From: Sclerodactyla briareus
Lineage: Eukaryota; Echinodermata; Holothuroidea; Dendrochirotida; Sclerodactylidae
NCBI GenBank assembly: GCA_026419785.1
Contig: JAODTK010005777.1
Location: 1-64,000 of the forward strand
Reading direction: 5' to 3'
Length of the DNA: 64,000 bases
Shown: positions 1 to 14,590 of the stretch, piece by piece
Layout: each line of letters begins with the position of its first letter
Numbering within the stretch: the first letter of the stretch is position 1
The notes under the pieces: model-generated
The model's database searches: none
The model's input: only the letters and a program-made list of their open reading frames with translations
Told to the model about the DNA's origin: nothing
Made by a program: the position numbers and the translations under genes

Positions 1-45
1 AACTAATATCACTGTAACCATGTGAGAAGGACATATAGGGAAAAT

Positions 46-2885
46 AACCAGAAAGCCATAAGACTTAGTGATTCCTTACCTGCTTATGTCAACCAGAGCC
101 AGGACACACGGACAAATGGGAGATAGTACCAGCTATTATAGGCAACATAACGTCTGACAAATTATTCTATCTACCAAACAACTAATAGGGTTCCTGTACC
201 CTTGGTAAGTAAGCTACACACTAAATTTACAGGTTTTCAGACTTCGAACTCTGGTAACCTTAGAGGGACCTCGACCTGACCCCAAAACACAATAGGGTTC
301 TGTACTCTCATGGGGAATACACAAAACCAACTATGAGCATCATTCACCCCGCCCTTTACCAAACACAATAGGGTTCTGGTACTCCCATGAGGAAGAGATA
401 CACACCTAATTTCAACCTGATAGGACCCAACGTCTGGACTGATCGTCTGTGCAAAATTGTTCCGACTTTGACCTCTGGTGACCTCAGATGACTTCTGACC
501 TGACCCTAAAAACAATAGGGTTCATTATACTCATCATGGGGAAACAAAAATACAAGTATGGCTCATTCCATCCAGGGGGGGTCAAGTTATTGTGTTACAA
601 GCCAAGATGGCTTAAAATATCAAATTTCGACAAAATTTTCGATCTCAAATTCACTCCTGACCTGAACCAAAAAACACAATAGGGTCATGTATCACATAAG
701 AGAAAGCTTTACACCTAATTTCAACTTGATAAGACCAACCAGTTGGGACTATGTGTTTACTAGGTTTTCAGGACTGACCTCTGGTGACCTCAGATGACCC
801 TGACATGACCCCAAAACAATGGGGTCATGTACTTATATGGGGAACAAACATACCAGTATAGCTTCATCCATCCAGGTGGGAGTCAAGTTATTGTGTTACA
901 AAGCCAAAATTGGCTCTAAAATATCAAATTTCCCACAAATTTTCCTTTTTCTGACCAAAATGCACTCCGACCTGAACCAAAAACAATAGGGTTCTCGGTA
1001 TCCCAATAAAAAAGCTTTTACACCTTTAATTTCAACTGATCCAGACAACCATTCTGGACCTATCCTGTTTACAAGTTGCGACTTAATGACCTCTGGTGAC
1101 CTTAGATGACCTCTGACCTGACCCCAAAACAATAGGGTTCAGGTACTCATCATGGGGACACACACACACAAGTATGAGCTTCATCCATCCAGATGGGGAG
1201 TTATCGTGTTTACAAGCCAAAATTGGCTAAATATCAAATTTTCACAAAATTTTCTATTTTCGATCAAAATCACTCCTGACCTGAACCAAAAATGATGGGT
1301 CCTGTACTCCAATGAAAAAAGATACACCTAATTTCAACGATCAGACCAAACATTCAGACTTATTGGTTTAAAGGTTTTCAGAATTGACCTCTGGTGACCG
1401 CGATGACCTCTGACCCGGACCCAAAAACATAGGGTTCTGTACTCATCATGGGGAACACACATACCAAGTATGAGCTTCATCCATCCAGGTGGGGTCGAGT
1501 TATCGTGTTAAAGCCATAAATTGCCAAAATTTTCGAATTTTCACAAATTCCATTTTCGACCAAAATTCACCCCGACCTGAACCAAAAACGATAGGGTTCC
1601 TGTACTCCCCATAAGAAAGCTATAAACAAAACTTGATCAGACCAACCATCTGGAATTATCGTGTGTACAAGGGTTTACAGACTTGAACCTCTGGTGACCT
1701 CAGATGACCTCTGAATTGACACAAAAAACAATAGGATCAGAACTCATCATGGGGAACACACATACCAAGTATAGCTTCATCATCCGGGTGGGGTCGAGTT
1801 ATCGTGTTTACAAGCCAAAATTGGCCAAAATACAATTTTCACCAATTTTCGATTTCGACAAAAAATTCACACTCCCGACGCTGAACCAAAAAAACCATAG
1901 GGTCTGTCTCCCATAACAAAGCTTATACACCCAATTTCAACTTGATAGACCACATTATTGGACTTATCGTGTTACAAGGTTTCCAGGGATTTGACCTCTG
2001 GTGACCTCAGATGACCTCTTGACCTGACCCCAAAACAATAGGGTTCATGTACTCACCATGGGAAAACACATACCAAGTATGAGCTTCATCCATCCGGGTG
2101 GGGTCGAGTATCGTGTTTACAAGCCAAATTGCCAAAATATCAAATTTTCACCAAATTTTCAATTTTCGACAAAAACAAAATTACCACTCCCGACCTGAAC
2201 CAAAAAAACAATAGGGTTTCTTATCCCCATAAGAAAGCTATACACCCCCAATTTCAACTCGATAGACCAACCATTCGGGAAGTACCGTGTTACAAGGTTT
2301 TCAGACTTTGACCTCTGGTCGAACTAAGGTGACCTCTGGACCTGACCCAAAAAACATAGGGTGCACGTATACTCATCTGGGGAACACACATACCAAGTAT
2401 GACTCAATCCATCCGGGTGAGCGGTGGGGTCGAGTATCGTTTTAAAGCCCAAAATTCGAAAATTTTCGAATTTTCACAAATTTTCAATTTGACCAAAATT
2501 CACTCCGACCGTGAACCAAAAAAAAACAATAGGGTTCCTGTACTCCCATAAGAAAGCTATACACCCAATTTCAACTGATCAGACCAACCATCTGGACTTA
2601 TCGTGTTTCAAGGTTTTCAGACGTTGGACCTATGGTGACCTCAGAGACTCTGACCTGACCCAAAAAACAATAGGGTTAATGATACTCATCATGGGGAACA
2701 CAACTACCAAGTATGAACCTGACACCCAGACCCTGATCAAGTTATCGTGTTTACAGGCTGGGCGTCACACACACACATACACACCCACACACGACACACG
2801 CACACACACACACACACACAAAAACAAACACACACACGAAGTGACTGCATAGATTCCTCTGACGTCGTTCAAGGAATCAAAAAAA
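46..2885 (+). mobile_element. Family 1 tandem-core element, copy 1 (Helentron-derived HINE/DINE-like)
   Basis: The left end AAGCC..AAG.CTTAGTGATTCCTTA is shared with the copies at 7.7 and 23.4 kb. Next comes a short truncated unit, then about 8.5 monomers of ~312 bp, a CA-rich microsatellite (2767-2838), and the right end GATTCCT-loop-AGGAATC (2852-2878) followed by an A run. Flanks beyond these points differ between copies, so they mark the element. The right-end hairpin arm matches the left end inverted. It has no coding capacity. The class assignment is inferred from architecture, since no Rep/helicase is present. Confidence 0.75.
240..2745 (+). repeat. 312-bp tandem array, about 8.5 copies
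   Basis: The motif CTCTGGTGACCT recurs at about 247, 473, 777, 1089, 1387, 1687, 1994, 2311 and 2628, a spacing of 298-317 after the first short unit. My consensus monomer is about 312 bp. Each monomer has two diverged halves (~168 and ~144 bp), each beginning ACAATAGGGTTC.TGTACTC and carrying CGTGTTTACAAG 79 bp further on. Copies differ mainly by one-base gaps in short homopolymers. Confidence 0.9.
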
Positions 2886-3014
2886 GAAACAGGGAAATCA
2901 CTCACTTGCTTTACATTCTCCAGTCTGGTGTTGTACTCAAGGAATTATCTGAGGGAAAATCAGAAGAGATCATCAAAATTAGCTGATCAAATTCTGAAAA
3001 TGAAACTAAGTTCA

Positions 3015-3500
3015 AGAGTTTAGCTTCTACCGAATTCCCGCATATGCCCAGAAAGGACAAGGGGAGCCAAGATGCAATCCATAATGGACTTATTGGGGGT
3101 GGATGACCACAGCTGCTCAAGATGCTGATGACGGGCAAGCGACTGACGATGGATTCTGTTTAGGATGATCATAGCAAAGACTTTGCCAGGTTTTGAGAAG
3201 ACTGTAACCCCTCGATAAGTTATTGCGAGTATCACCCTTTCCTTCCAGATTGGAACTATGGTTCACAAGCATCATCAATCTCCGGCTATGAGTAAATGGT
3301 CGATTTAGCTGTGTGATGACACCATCATTGGCATACCAATTCCAGCACCTCGCATCAGGATATTTTGAAAACCATGAGCCAGCAATTCTGAGCCCACGAC
3401 GTTCATCAAAGGCAATTATCCTGGGACTTCTGTCACCAGGACTGTCGGGGCCATGGCAGGCCAAGAACAGACTCATACCTACTGAACAAGTGCGCATTGA
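3015..3500 (-). mobile_element. LINE (non-LTR retrotransposon) remnant: endonuclease and RT pieces
   Basis: On the minus strand LRIAGSWFSKYPDARCWNWY then ANDGVI is the C-terminal part of an APE-type endonuclease of jockey/CR1/L2-like LINEs (compare LRIAGSWF..R..RWTWYSNDG). It is followed directly by LEGKGDT and, after a frame change, YRGVTVFSKPGKVFAMIILN, IHRQSLARHQHLEQ and NKSIMDCILAPLVL, the start of the reverse transcriptase (YRGITLLSVPGKVFA...QSGF...STIDCIL). The region between endonuclease and RT is missing and the RT is cut after REFGR. This is a dead fragment downstream of the 4.1-kb VPS50 exon. Confidence 0.85.
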
Positions 3501-3844
3501 AATCTCCAGAATAAGAATGTGACAGGAACTTCATCATCGCCACATTCAAACTGACTATAAGGATAGAAGCTCATTCCAGTCAGAATGAAGAGGGGATTGG
3601 ATAATATTTAAAACACCATTATATGCGATAATCGATCCGTTTTACCTGGTTGCCAAGAAAACGAGGTTGTGGTGGTGGCCAAGCAACAGCCACCCCCTTG
3701 CTCAGACCAGTCAACCGGTGACCCCCTCACTGATATGGCCAGAACCCATCCGCAATTTCAAGAGAGAGAGAGAATATGCAACACTATTGCCCAGCCTATC
3801 CAAGCTACCATGACAAGGACAGGCGGCAGAATCAATTGTACAGA

Positions 3845-4030
3845 GTGCATCCATAACATGTGATTCATATACAGTAGCATGTGTTTTGCATACCTATGGC
3901 ATGTGATTAGATACTGTAACATGGGTTTTGACGTACCTGTACATGATGATTCACATACCTATTACATAATATCCACACACCTGTAACATGTAATTTATAT
4001 ACCTGTAACATGGTGATACCAACTACCTGA
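3845..4030 (+). repeat. Degenerate ~33-bp tandem repeat
   Basis: Variants of 'ACCTGTAACATG.GATTCATATA' recur five or six times (CATGTGATTCATATAC, ACATGATGATTCACATACC, ACATGTAATTTATATACC). The array ends just before the 4.1-kb VPS50 exon, inside the intron. Confidence 0.6.
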
Positions 4031-4047
4031 ATAGTGATCCACCCTAC

Positions 4048-4223
4048 ATGCTGTGCTGTGACAGGAGTATCCTGATGTCCCATCGGAACGTAATCATTTC
4101 ATCTGAAGTACTCGCTCCAGGTTGATGGACCGAGAGGCCACACCCGATAGACAGGACCTCTGAGCTCCCTGCCACGGCCCACCGTCTGATGAAATGGATG
4201 ATCAGGGAGGCATCAGTCACAAG
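4048..4223 (-). CDS. VPS50: VPS50 exon ([29 protein letters not shown] region)
   Basis: The acceptor GTTCTTCAG is followed by TDASLIIHFIR, QTVGRGRELRGPVYRVWPLG, SINLERVLQM and FRWDIRILLSQHS in successive frames. Syndetin has [31 protein letters not shown] and VKWDVKEIMSQHN. The donor is AT|GTAGGG. The rest of the protein (about 180 residues) must lie further left, and I see no further exon in 1-4047. Confidence 0.93.
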
Positions 4224-7200
4224 CTGAAGAACATTCACAGTGCCTTTTGGCTGACGCAGGAGGTAGGGTTTCTTGGGGAATTAAGTTAATGCTTTATTGT
4301 GTGGCTAGAATGAAATGACCGCTTCAAGGGGCAACTAGGAGACGAGATATTATCAATAATGACAAAAAAAAAACTACAGTCGATGTTTTTTTTTTCCACC
4401 AAAAGAAGGTCACTGTAAGAAAGTGTTGAATCCTAAGATACACACTCGAGCTTAATGGATATTGCAGAGATGTATAGCGAAATACCTAAGCCGCAGTTCA
4501 TCAAACTGTGCAACGGAGACGAACCCTGCTCTGAAATTTCCGAAAAAATCTATACTGTGAAGAGGGTGGTCCGAATCCTCAAAGTGAGGATGTAGTTTAG
4601 GGTCGCTAGGTCCACTAAACCAAATTGGGAAATTAGGGAATGTAACTTTGCCAGAAATATGGACGACGATCCCTAGTGAGTGAGAGGAAAGATAGGGTGC
4701 CAGTTTAGGATATTTGTAGAAATTGCCCGAATAGCTGAATGGAAAGGGCCACTATGTGTAAGTAAGGTACAGGGTGTAGATTCACAGTAGCAGGGGTGGG
4801 CACTGCATGTTGCCCAACTTGGTTTCATTTGTGGAATGAAGACTGCCTCAAGGCGCTGCTAAAAATATCTTCAAAGAGAGAACTATGAATATTCAAGTTA
4901 CCCTGATAGGAAACTGCTGTTGTAGAGATTGTAGAGAATGGAATGACTACTAAAGTCGTGCCATAAATACTTCAAAGGGAATAACTTATGAAATAGTCAA
5001 TACCTGTGAGTGAAACTTCTATAGGAATGGTTTCTGGAGAATGGAATGACTGCCTCAGGCATTGCTAAAACACTTCCAAAAGGTTTATCATGAATATTCA
5101 AGTTCCCTGTGATGATGAAACTTCGTAGGAATGGTTTCTTGGCAGAATGGAATGACTGCCCTCAAGGCATTGCTAAAACACTTCCAAAAGGTTTATCATG
5201 AAATTCACGAGTACCTGTGAGGTAAAACTTGCTGTAGAAGGGTTCTGGCGAAGGAATGACCGCCTCAAGTTGTGGCTGAAGGAGTTCTAGTTGTTGGGCC
5301 AAAAATACTCTGTGAAGATTAGAAAATGATAATTGCTGGTGTAATAATTTTCGATGTAATATAGAGAGGACAAACAGTTTATACGATACATTGATTTACC
5401 GTCATAAAGTGACAACCAATAAATAAGATCCTTCGAAAATTATTTTATTCAATTGCGGATCCGTAAATCACCACGGATGTATCAGAATTTTCCAACATAG
5501 GCCATAACAGTGAGGAGTGCAATACTGCATTTTTTTGTCCAGTCAAAATGGATCATATAGCCACATTGTTCATCTTTTTCATTTAATTTTTTCATTGGCA
5601 GATGCTATACATGACGTCCAAAAAAATAGTATCCAAACATGGTCTTGCAAAAAGTTCCCATAATGGACACTATTGCCCGATTCTGCTCGAGTAGTGAGAT
5701 TGATTTTTTTTTTAAAACAACAGACTATATAGCAATTTCCGCCTAAGTGTTCGACAAAACTGTGCAGGCTGTTCCTATGAATCAATCACACCATGGTCTA
5801 TACATATTCGTACAAAACAGACTTATCCAATGCCACAAGTCGGAATGTCACAAAAATGACAGGATTATGGGTGTTCCAAGCGCCAATGAATCAGGAGACT
5901 TGACGAATAGTTACCACGAGATTCTGTTCCTACAATTCTTTCGGCTAGCCCGTGGAGATGGCGATCCCAGACAATGCACATGGGGAAACGCGAGGAAAGC
6001 CTAATTATCTGAGGGTTATAAAAAGGAGAAAAAGAACAAGAGAATCTACTTCAGTTGTGAAGTTCTATTTTTAGGTGTTGTGAACCATTGTGCACGATGT
6101 GAATCTTCCAAAATAGATTTAATTTTCATACCCGATGATATGATAGGTAATGTAAATAACACTATATCATCTCATTGCCCATTCATTGGTCAATGACCCA
6201 TGGACCATGGAAATGAAGGTGCTGTGTTCCACAATCGTAGGAAAACGTGAATCAATTATAATGCATGCAGTAACAAGACCAACACCAGTCAAACGAAGCT
6301 TTTTCCTCTGGTAAACTGTTCCAGGTAAGACAGTGGACCACAACAGCTTAGTTTTTGACTCTGAAAAATTTTCATAAGTTCTTCAAGTAAATGAACTTAA
6401 ACTGCTCTACTGGCATTCGGTACAATGATATACATGTAACAAATTACAAAAAATGTTAAGAAGGCACAAAAAAAAATACTTATATAAACGGATAATGTAT
6501 TTTATCTATTGCAGCAGTGTTACTAAATTTTATTAAATGAAGATCAACTTTCTACATTGTGTTTTGGCGGCACCCATTAAATACAATGTTTATCCTGTGA
6601 TCTCCTGAAATATATTGACTATTGCACTGAAAAACATTAATTATCTGTATATATGTCTATTTGGTAGGCATCGTTTCGGACATGAATATTATATTGGACT
6701 TCCCCCCCTCCAGCAGCAGAGATCAGGAGTAGTATCGTGGACATTCACAACCCCCCCAGGCCTGAGGCCTATGGCAGTGTTCCATCACCAGGGGGGGGGG
6801 GGGGGATCCCTGGATTTCGAAGGGCAACTGTCTGGCATGGGACTTTTTAACCTTCTTTTCCTTTAACCTGCAACCCCATAACACGCATTGTCATGCATGT
6901 ACATGGTCAGTGCCTAAATAGTACATAGTTTATCCAATGATTTGAGAACCCTGCACAAAACACACATAATTTTCAGGGGTAAGACTAAGTGCGGATCTGG
7001 CAAGGTGCTGGGTGCACTTCCAACAGGGGAAGGGGAGGATATATACCCCCCCACACTTTTAGCACAATGCTCCCACAGACTGTTCACACAGTATTTCCTG
7101 GTTCAAAGACATCTCAATCCCCCTCCCCACACACTTTTCAATAAGATTGTGCTCCACTGGCACGGTAAACTGGGAAGAAAAAGGTTTTATTGGGAATAGG

Positions 7201-10200
7201 AGACAATGGCAGTACCATCAGGCTTAGCAGATCCCAGTGTCAATCGTGTGAAATTTTTGTGTGTATGTGTGCCCCACAGGTCTTCTTCTTTTTTGTACTG
7301 CAAGGTACTCATCAGAGGAAATCATTACTACTACTCACAGACGGCTGCATGGGTCATTCCGTGGTTGCCTGGTTTTGCTGGGTGAGTTATTGCTGATCTT
7401 TCAGTGTCGTCAGAAGCTTGCTGTTGATGCCAAGAGCCGAGATGTCGCTCTGCAGGTGAAAAAAAAACCATTGATTACCAACAGCAATGCACACATACCA
7501 AACTGGGTTTATCGTTGATTATCCAAGGAGGGAAGGCTTCCTTTCGTGTGTGAACTTGTTAATAATATTGGCAAATCACCGGGTTGTCTGATGCCATTTG
7601 CCAACTGGTGGCTAATAAAAACTATGTGGTAATGCATGTCATCATTCAATTGTTTTGATTAGGGTGCGAAGTACAAGGCACCAAACTGTGCATATATCTG
7701 TTTCATATCCTCAAATTTTGCTAACCAGAAGCCAAAAGGCTAAGTGATCCTTGACTGTTTGTCAACCCATAGCCAGAACACACGGACAAATGGCAAAATG
7801 GGAGTATAGTACCAGCTCATTATAGCAACATAAAGTCCGACAAATTTCCATCTACCAACAACTAATAGGGTTCCCGTACCCTGGTAAGAAAGCTACACAC
7901 TAAATGTAAAGGTTGTGAGGACTTTTGATCTGGTACTGATGACTCCGACCTGCCCCAAACAATAGGGTCATGTAATCATCATGGGGAGGGAATACACAAA
8001 CCAAGTATGGCCGCATCACCCCGCCCTTACCAAAAACAATAGGGTTCATGTAGGAAGTAAACACCTAATTTCAAACCTGATCAGACCAAACGTTCAGGAC
8101 TTATCGTGTTTCTGTTACAAGGTTTTTCCAGACTTCCTGGTGACCTCAGATGACCTCTGACCTGACCCAAAACAAGAGGGTTAATATACTCATCATGAGG
8201 GGGAAAAAAACAACCAAGATTGAGACTTCAGCAATCCAGGTGGCGTCAAGTTATTCGTGTTTACAAGCCCAAAATGGATAAAATATCAAATTTCACAAAT
8301 TTCCTATTTTGACCCAAAAATTCATCCCATGACTGAACCAAAAACAATAGTGGTTCCTGTACTCCCAAAAGAAAGCTTTACACTAAATTTAAAACGTGAT
8401 AAGACAAAACAAAAATTTTTATTTGGACTTATCGTGTTACAAGGTTTTTCAGAATTTTTTGACGCTGGTGACCTCAGCTGACTCGACCTGACCCAAAACA
8501 TAGGGTTCAGTACTCATCATGGGGAACACACATACCAAGTATGAGATTCATCCATCGGGTGGGGTCGAGTTACGTGTTTACAAGCAAAAATTGGCCAAAA
8601 TATTCAAATTGTACAAATTTTTCTATTTTCGACCAAAATTAACCCCGACCTGAAAAGAAGAAACAATAGGGTTCTGTACTCCCATAAGAAAGCTATTACA
8701 CTGATTTCAACTGACAGACCAACCATCTGGACTTATCGTGTTTACCAAGGTTTCAGACTTTGACCTCTGGTGACCTCAGATGACCTCTGACCTGACCCAA
8801 AAAAATAGGGAGCATGTAATCATCATGGGGAAAAAACAGACCAAGGGTGAGCTTCCATCAAGGGTTGGGGTGGAGGTATCTTCCTTTTGGGTTTACAAGC
8901 CAAAATGGCCAAATATCGAATTTTCACAAAGTTTCCATTTTCGGACAAATTCACTCCAGACCTGAACAAAAACAATAGGGGTCCGGTACTTCCAATAAGA
9001 AAGCATACACTTAATTTAAACTGATCAGACCAACCATTCGGGACTTTCGATTGTGTACAAGGTTTCAGCTTTGACCTCTGGTGACCTCGATGACCTCGAC
9101 TGACCCCAAAAAACATAGGGTCATAAATCATCATGGAAAAATAACATACCAAATATGAGCTTCAATCCATCCAGGTGGTGGTGGCATCGAGTTTTAGTGT
9201 TCACAGCCAACAATGGCTAATAGTAAATTTTCACAAATTCCTATTTTCGACCAAAATCACTCATGACCTGAACCAAAAAACAATGGGTTCTGTCTCCCAT
9301 AAGAACGCTTTACCACCTAATTTCAAATTGATCAGACAACAATTAATGGACTTATCGTGTTTACAAGGTTTCCGACTTTGACCTCTGGTGACCTCAGATG
9401 ACCTCTGACCTGACCCCAAAACAATAGGGTTCATGTTAATCATCATGGGGAACACACTACCAAGTATGAGCTTCAGCCATCCGGGGGGGTCGAGGTTCGT
9501 GTTTACACGCCAAAATGGCCAAAATACAAATTTTTACAAATTTCATTTGCGACCAAAATTCACCCCGACACCGGAACCAGAACAAATAGGGTTCCTGTAC
9601 TCCCCATAAGACCCAGCTATACACCGGATTTCAAACTGCTCAGACCAACATTCGGACTATCGTGTTTGACAAGTTTTCAGATTTGACCTCGGTGACCTCA
9701 GAGACTCCTGACCTGACCCCCAAAACAATAGGAGGATCATGCAACTCACATGGGGAACACACATACCAAGTATGAGCTTCATCCATCCCAGGTGGGGTTG
9801 AGTTATCGTGTTTACAAGCCAAAATTGGCCAAAATATCTCGAACTTGTCAAAAATTTTCTATTCGACCAAAATTCACTCCAGACCTGACCCAAAAACAAT
9901 AGGTTCCTGTACTCCAATAGAAAGCCTATACCTTAATTCAACTGATAAGACCAACCATCGGACTTATTGTGTTTACAAGGTTTCAGACTTTGACCGAGGT
10001 GACCTCCAGATGACTCTGACCTGACCCAAAAACACTAGGGGTTCATTAGATCATCTGGGGAAAAACAAACATACAAGTTGAGCTTCATCCATCCAGGTGG
10101 TGTTGCGTTATCGTGTTAAAAAGCCAAAATGGCTAACATACCAAATATTCACACATTTCCATTTCGACCAAATTCACTCCTGACATGAACCAAAACACTG

Positions 10201-13200
10201 AGGGTTCCTGGTACTACCAATAGAAAAGGCTTTACACATAATTTCAACTTGACGACCAAACAAATTATGGAATTATCGGGTTTACAAGGTTTTCAGACTT
10301 TGACCTCTGGTGACCTCAGATGACTCTGACCTGACCCCAAAACAATTAGGGTTCATTTATACTCATCATGGGGAACACACATACCAAGTATGAGCTTCAG
10401 CCAGGTGGGGTCGCGTTAACGTGTTAACAACCAAAATTCGAGCCAAAATAGCAAATTTTACACAAATTTTTCTATTTTCGACCAAAATGCACCCCGAACT
10501 GAACAAAAAAAATGGGGTTCCTGTACTCCCCAAAGAAAGCTATACACCTGATTTCAACTTGTCAGGACCAAACCCATTCGGGACTTATGTGTTACAAGGT
10601 TTTCCGACTTTGACATCGGGGGACCGCAGATGACCTCGGACATGACCCCAAAAACCTAGGGGTATCATGTTCTCATCATGGGGAACCACACATACCAAGT
10701 GATGAGCTTCATCCATCAGGGGGGTTGAGTTATCGTGTTTACAAGCCAAAAATGGACAAAATATCAAATTTTCGCAATTTCCATTTTCAGGACCCCAAAA
10801 TTCAACTTCCTGACCTGAACCAAAAACAATAGGGTTCCTGTACTCCCCATAGAAAAGCTTTACACCTATTTCAACTGATTCCGACCAACCATTCGGAATT
10901 ATCGTGTTACAAGGTTTAAGACTTTGACCTCTGGTTTGACCTCAGATGACCTCGACATGACCCAAACAAATAGGGATGCATGTACTCGCATGGGGGAACA
11001 AACATACCAATTATGAGTTCATCCATCCAGGTGGGGTTGAGGTATGTGGTTACAAGCCAAAATGGCCAAAATTTTCGAATTTTCACAAATTTTCTATTTT
11101 CGACCAAAATTCACCCCGACCTGTAAACCAAAAACAATAGGGTTCCTGTACTCCCAATAAGAAAGCTACACACCACATTTGAAGCTGATCAGACCAACAA
11201 TTCGGAACTTATCGTGTTTACAAGGTTTTCAGACTTGAACTCTGGTGACCTAAGATGACTCTGAACCTGACCCAAACAATCAGGGATCCTGCATCATCAT
11301 GGGGAACACACATACCAAGTATGAGCTTCATCCATCCAGGGGGTTGAGTATCGTGTTTATAAGCAAAAATTGGACAAAAGATCGAATTTTCAAAAATTTT
11401 CTATTTTCGACCAAAATTCACTCCGACCTGAACCAAACAATAGGGTTCCTGATACTCCCAATAAAAAATATACACTTAATTTCAACTTGATCAGGACCAA
11501 CCATCTGGAATGTGTTACAAGGTTTTTCAGACTTTTGACCGTGGTGACCTCAGAGGCTCTCTGACCTGACCCCCAAACATCGGGTTCATATAATCATCAT
11601 GGGGAACCAAAACATACCAAGTATGAGGCTTCAATCCATCAGGTGGCGTCGAAGGGAGTACGTTAGAGTGGTTCACAAGCCAAAATTGGCTTCCTAATAC
11701 AAAATTTCAAACATTCCTATTTCGAGACCAAAAATTCACTCCTGACCTGAACCAAAAAACAAGAGGGTTCCTGTACTCCCCATAAGAAAGCTTTACACCT
11801 AATTTCAACTTGATCAGACCAACAATATGGACTTATCGTGTTTACAAGGTTTTAAGACTTGACCTCTGGGGAACCTCAGATGACCTCTGGACCTGACCCC
11901 AAAACACTAGGGTTCATGTACTATCATGGGGAACACACATACCAAGTATGAGCTTATCCATCGGGGGTGCGGGTCGATTACGTTGTTACAAGCCAACATT
12001 GGCAAAAATATCAAATTTTACAAATTTTCTATTTTCTAACCAAAATTCACCCCGACATTAACGAAAGAAACAATGGGGTTCCTGTACTTCCATAAGAAAG
12101 CATTACACCTGATTTCAACGTGATTCAGGGACCACCATTCTGGAATTATCGTGTTGACAAGGTTTTCCGGACTTTGAACATCTGGTGGACATCAGATGAC
12201 CTCTGATGACCCCAAAACATAGGGATCATGTACTCACCATGGGGAACACACATACCAAGATGAGCTTCCATTCATCAGGTGGGGTTTGAGTATCGTGTTT
12301 AACAAGCCCAAATTGGCCAAAATATTCCAAATTTCACAAATTTCCTATGTTCGACCAAAATTCACCTAGACCTGAACCAAAAACCAATAGGCGTTCCTGT
12401 ACTCCCCATAAGAAAGGCTTTACAACTAATTTCAATTTGATCAGGCCCACCATTCTGGACTATCGTTGTTTAAGGTTGGTTCAGACTTTGAACTCTAGGG
12501 ACCTCAGATGTCCTCTGTACCTGACCCAAAACAATAGGGTTCATGTACTCATCATGGGGAACACAATACCAAGATGAGCTTCATCCATCGGGTGGGGCGA
12601 GTTGGATCGAGTTATCGTGGTTTACAAGCAAAATTGGCCAAAATATCAAATTGTTCCAAATTTTCTATTTTCGTCCACAAATTCACCCCGACAGAACCAG
12701 AAGAAACAACAGGGGTCTGTATCCCCATAAGAAAGCTATACACCTGATTTCAAGTGATCAGACCAACCATTCTGGCTTATGTCTTTACATAGTTTTCAGA
12801 CGTTGACCTCTGGTGACCTCAGGGGACCTCGACCTGACCCCAAAACAATAGGACATTGTACTCATCATGGGGAACAACACATTACCAAGTATGAGCGATC
12901 CAATCCCGGTGGGGTGGAGTTATAGTGTTACAAGCCCAAAAGTGGCCCCCAAAATGATGAAACTTCCACCCTTCACAAATTTTCTATTTTCGACCAAAAA
13001 TTCACCCCGACCTGACAACCAAAAACATAGGGTTCCTGTCTCCCAATTCAAGAAGAAAGCTATATACACCCTAATTTCAACTTGCTCAGACCAACCCATT
13101 CTGGACGTATCGTTGTTTGTTTACAAGGTTTTCAGGACTGTACTCTGGTGACCTCAGATGGACCTACGCCCGACACCAAAACAACAATAGGGTCATGTGC

Positions 13201-14552
13201 TCTCATGGGAACACCACATACCAAGTATGAGCTAATCCATCTAGTGGTGGTCGAGTATCGTGTTTACAGCCAAAATGGCCAAAATATCGATATTTCACGA
13301 ACTTTCTATTTTCGACCAAAATTCACCCCGACCTGTACCAAAACCACATAGGGTTCCTGTACTGCCAATAGAAAGCTATACACCTAATTTCAACTTGAAT
13401 CAGACCAACCATGCTGGGACTATCGTGTTTACAAGGTTTTCCACTTTTGGAACCTCTGGTGACTCTCAGATGACCTTGACCTGACCCCCAAAACAATTAG
13501 GGTCATGAACTCATCATGCGGGAACACAATACCAAGTATGAGCTTCTCCATCTAGGTGGGGTCTCAGGTTTATCGTGGTTTTACAAGCCAAAATGGCCAA
13601 AATTCGAATTTTCACAAATTTTCTATTTTCGACCAAAATTCACTCCCGACCTGAACCAAAAACAACAATGGGGTTCCTGTACTTCCCAAAAGAAAAGCTT
13701 TATACACCCAATGTCAAAAAAACCCTGATCAGACCAAACATTCTGGACTTTAAGTGTTTACAAGGTTTTCAGACTTTGAAACTCTGATGACCATTAGAGG
13801 ACCCTAACCTGACCCAAAAAAACAATAGGGTTCATGTACTCATCATGGGGAACACACAGACCAAGGATGAGCCTGACCTACCCAGACCCGATAAAGTTTA
13901 TCGTTTTGGTTTACAAGCTGGGACGTCACACACACCCCACACACAACAACCACACACACACACACACACACACACCACCACGTGACTTGCCAATAGATTC
14001 CTGACTTCGTCAAGGAATCAAAAATCAGGCCTCAACACGGCCCAAATGGACAAAGTGACCAATTTCAATTCCAATTGCATTTATTAGGGCTTGAGCCACA
14101 CAATTGTGTTGACGTGGCTTCTGAGTGACGGTCAATTACATTTATGCCTCGTTTGCTGATATTATGGCACTCCACGGCGATATGGAGAAGATTGCCGTTC
14201 ATAACCAGAAGCGACTTACTTGGCACTGTTGTTGGAGTGACGTCACACAAAGTTACTTCACAGTATATCAGAACTAACATTATATTGAATCATCATTGTG
14301 ACCAAAATACCCTCACGGTATCGAAATGCGCTGGGAATGTTTTTTTTGTGACATCAAGCAAATGTTGCCAGTTTTTAACAGATAGCAAGGCCCCTGAGGC
14401 TGTCATGACAGCCCCCAAATAAATTTTGCTCAATTTGACTTGGACCCATAAACCAGTATGGGAAAAAATCAAACCCAAATTTAAAATAATAAAAATAATA
14501 ATAATAGTATAACAATAATAATAATAATAATATAATAATAATAATAATAATA

Positions 14553-14590
<38 letters not shown>

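Noticed and set aside
7388-7452. Plus-strand exon-like segment reading CRQKLAVDAKSRDVALQ with AG and GT flanks
   Set aside because: The minus strand of the same bases matches VPS50 and fits the gene's exon order. The plus-strand signals arise because CTGCAG and flanking bases look like splice sites both ways.
240-13880. Many 60-115 codon frames in the tandem arrays
   Set aside because: The same motifs recur monomer after monomer with frame changes. They are shadows of the satellite, with no known domain.
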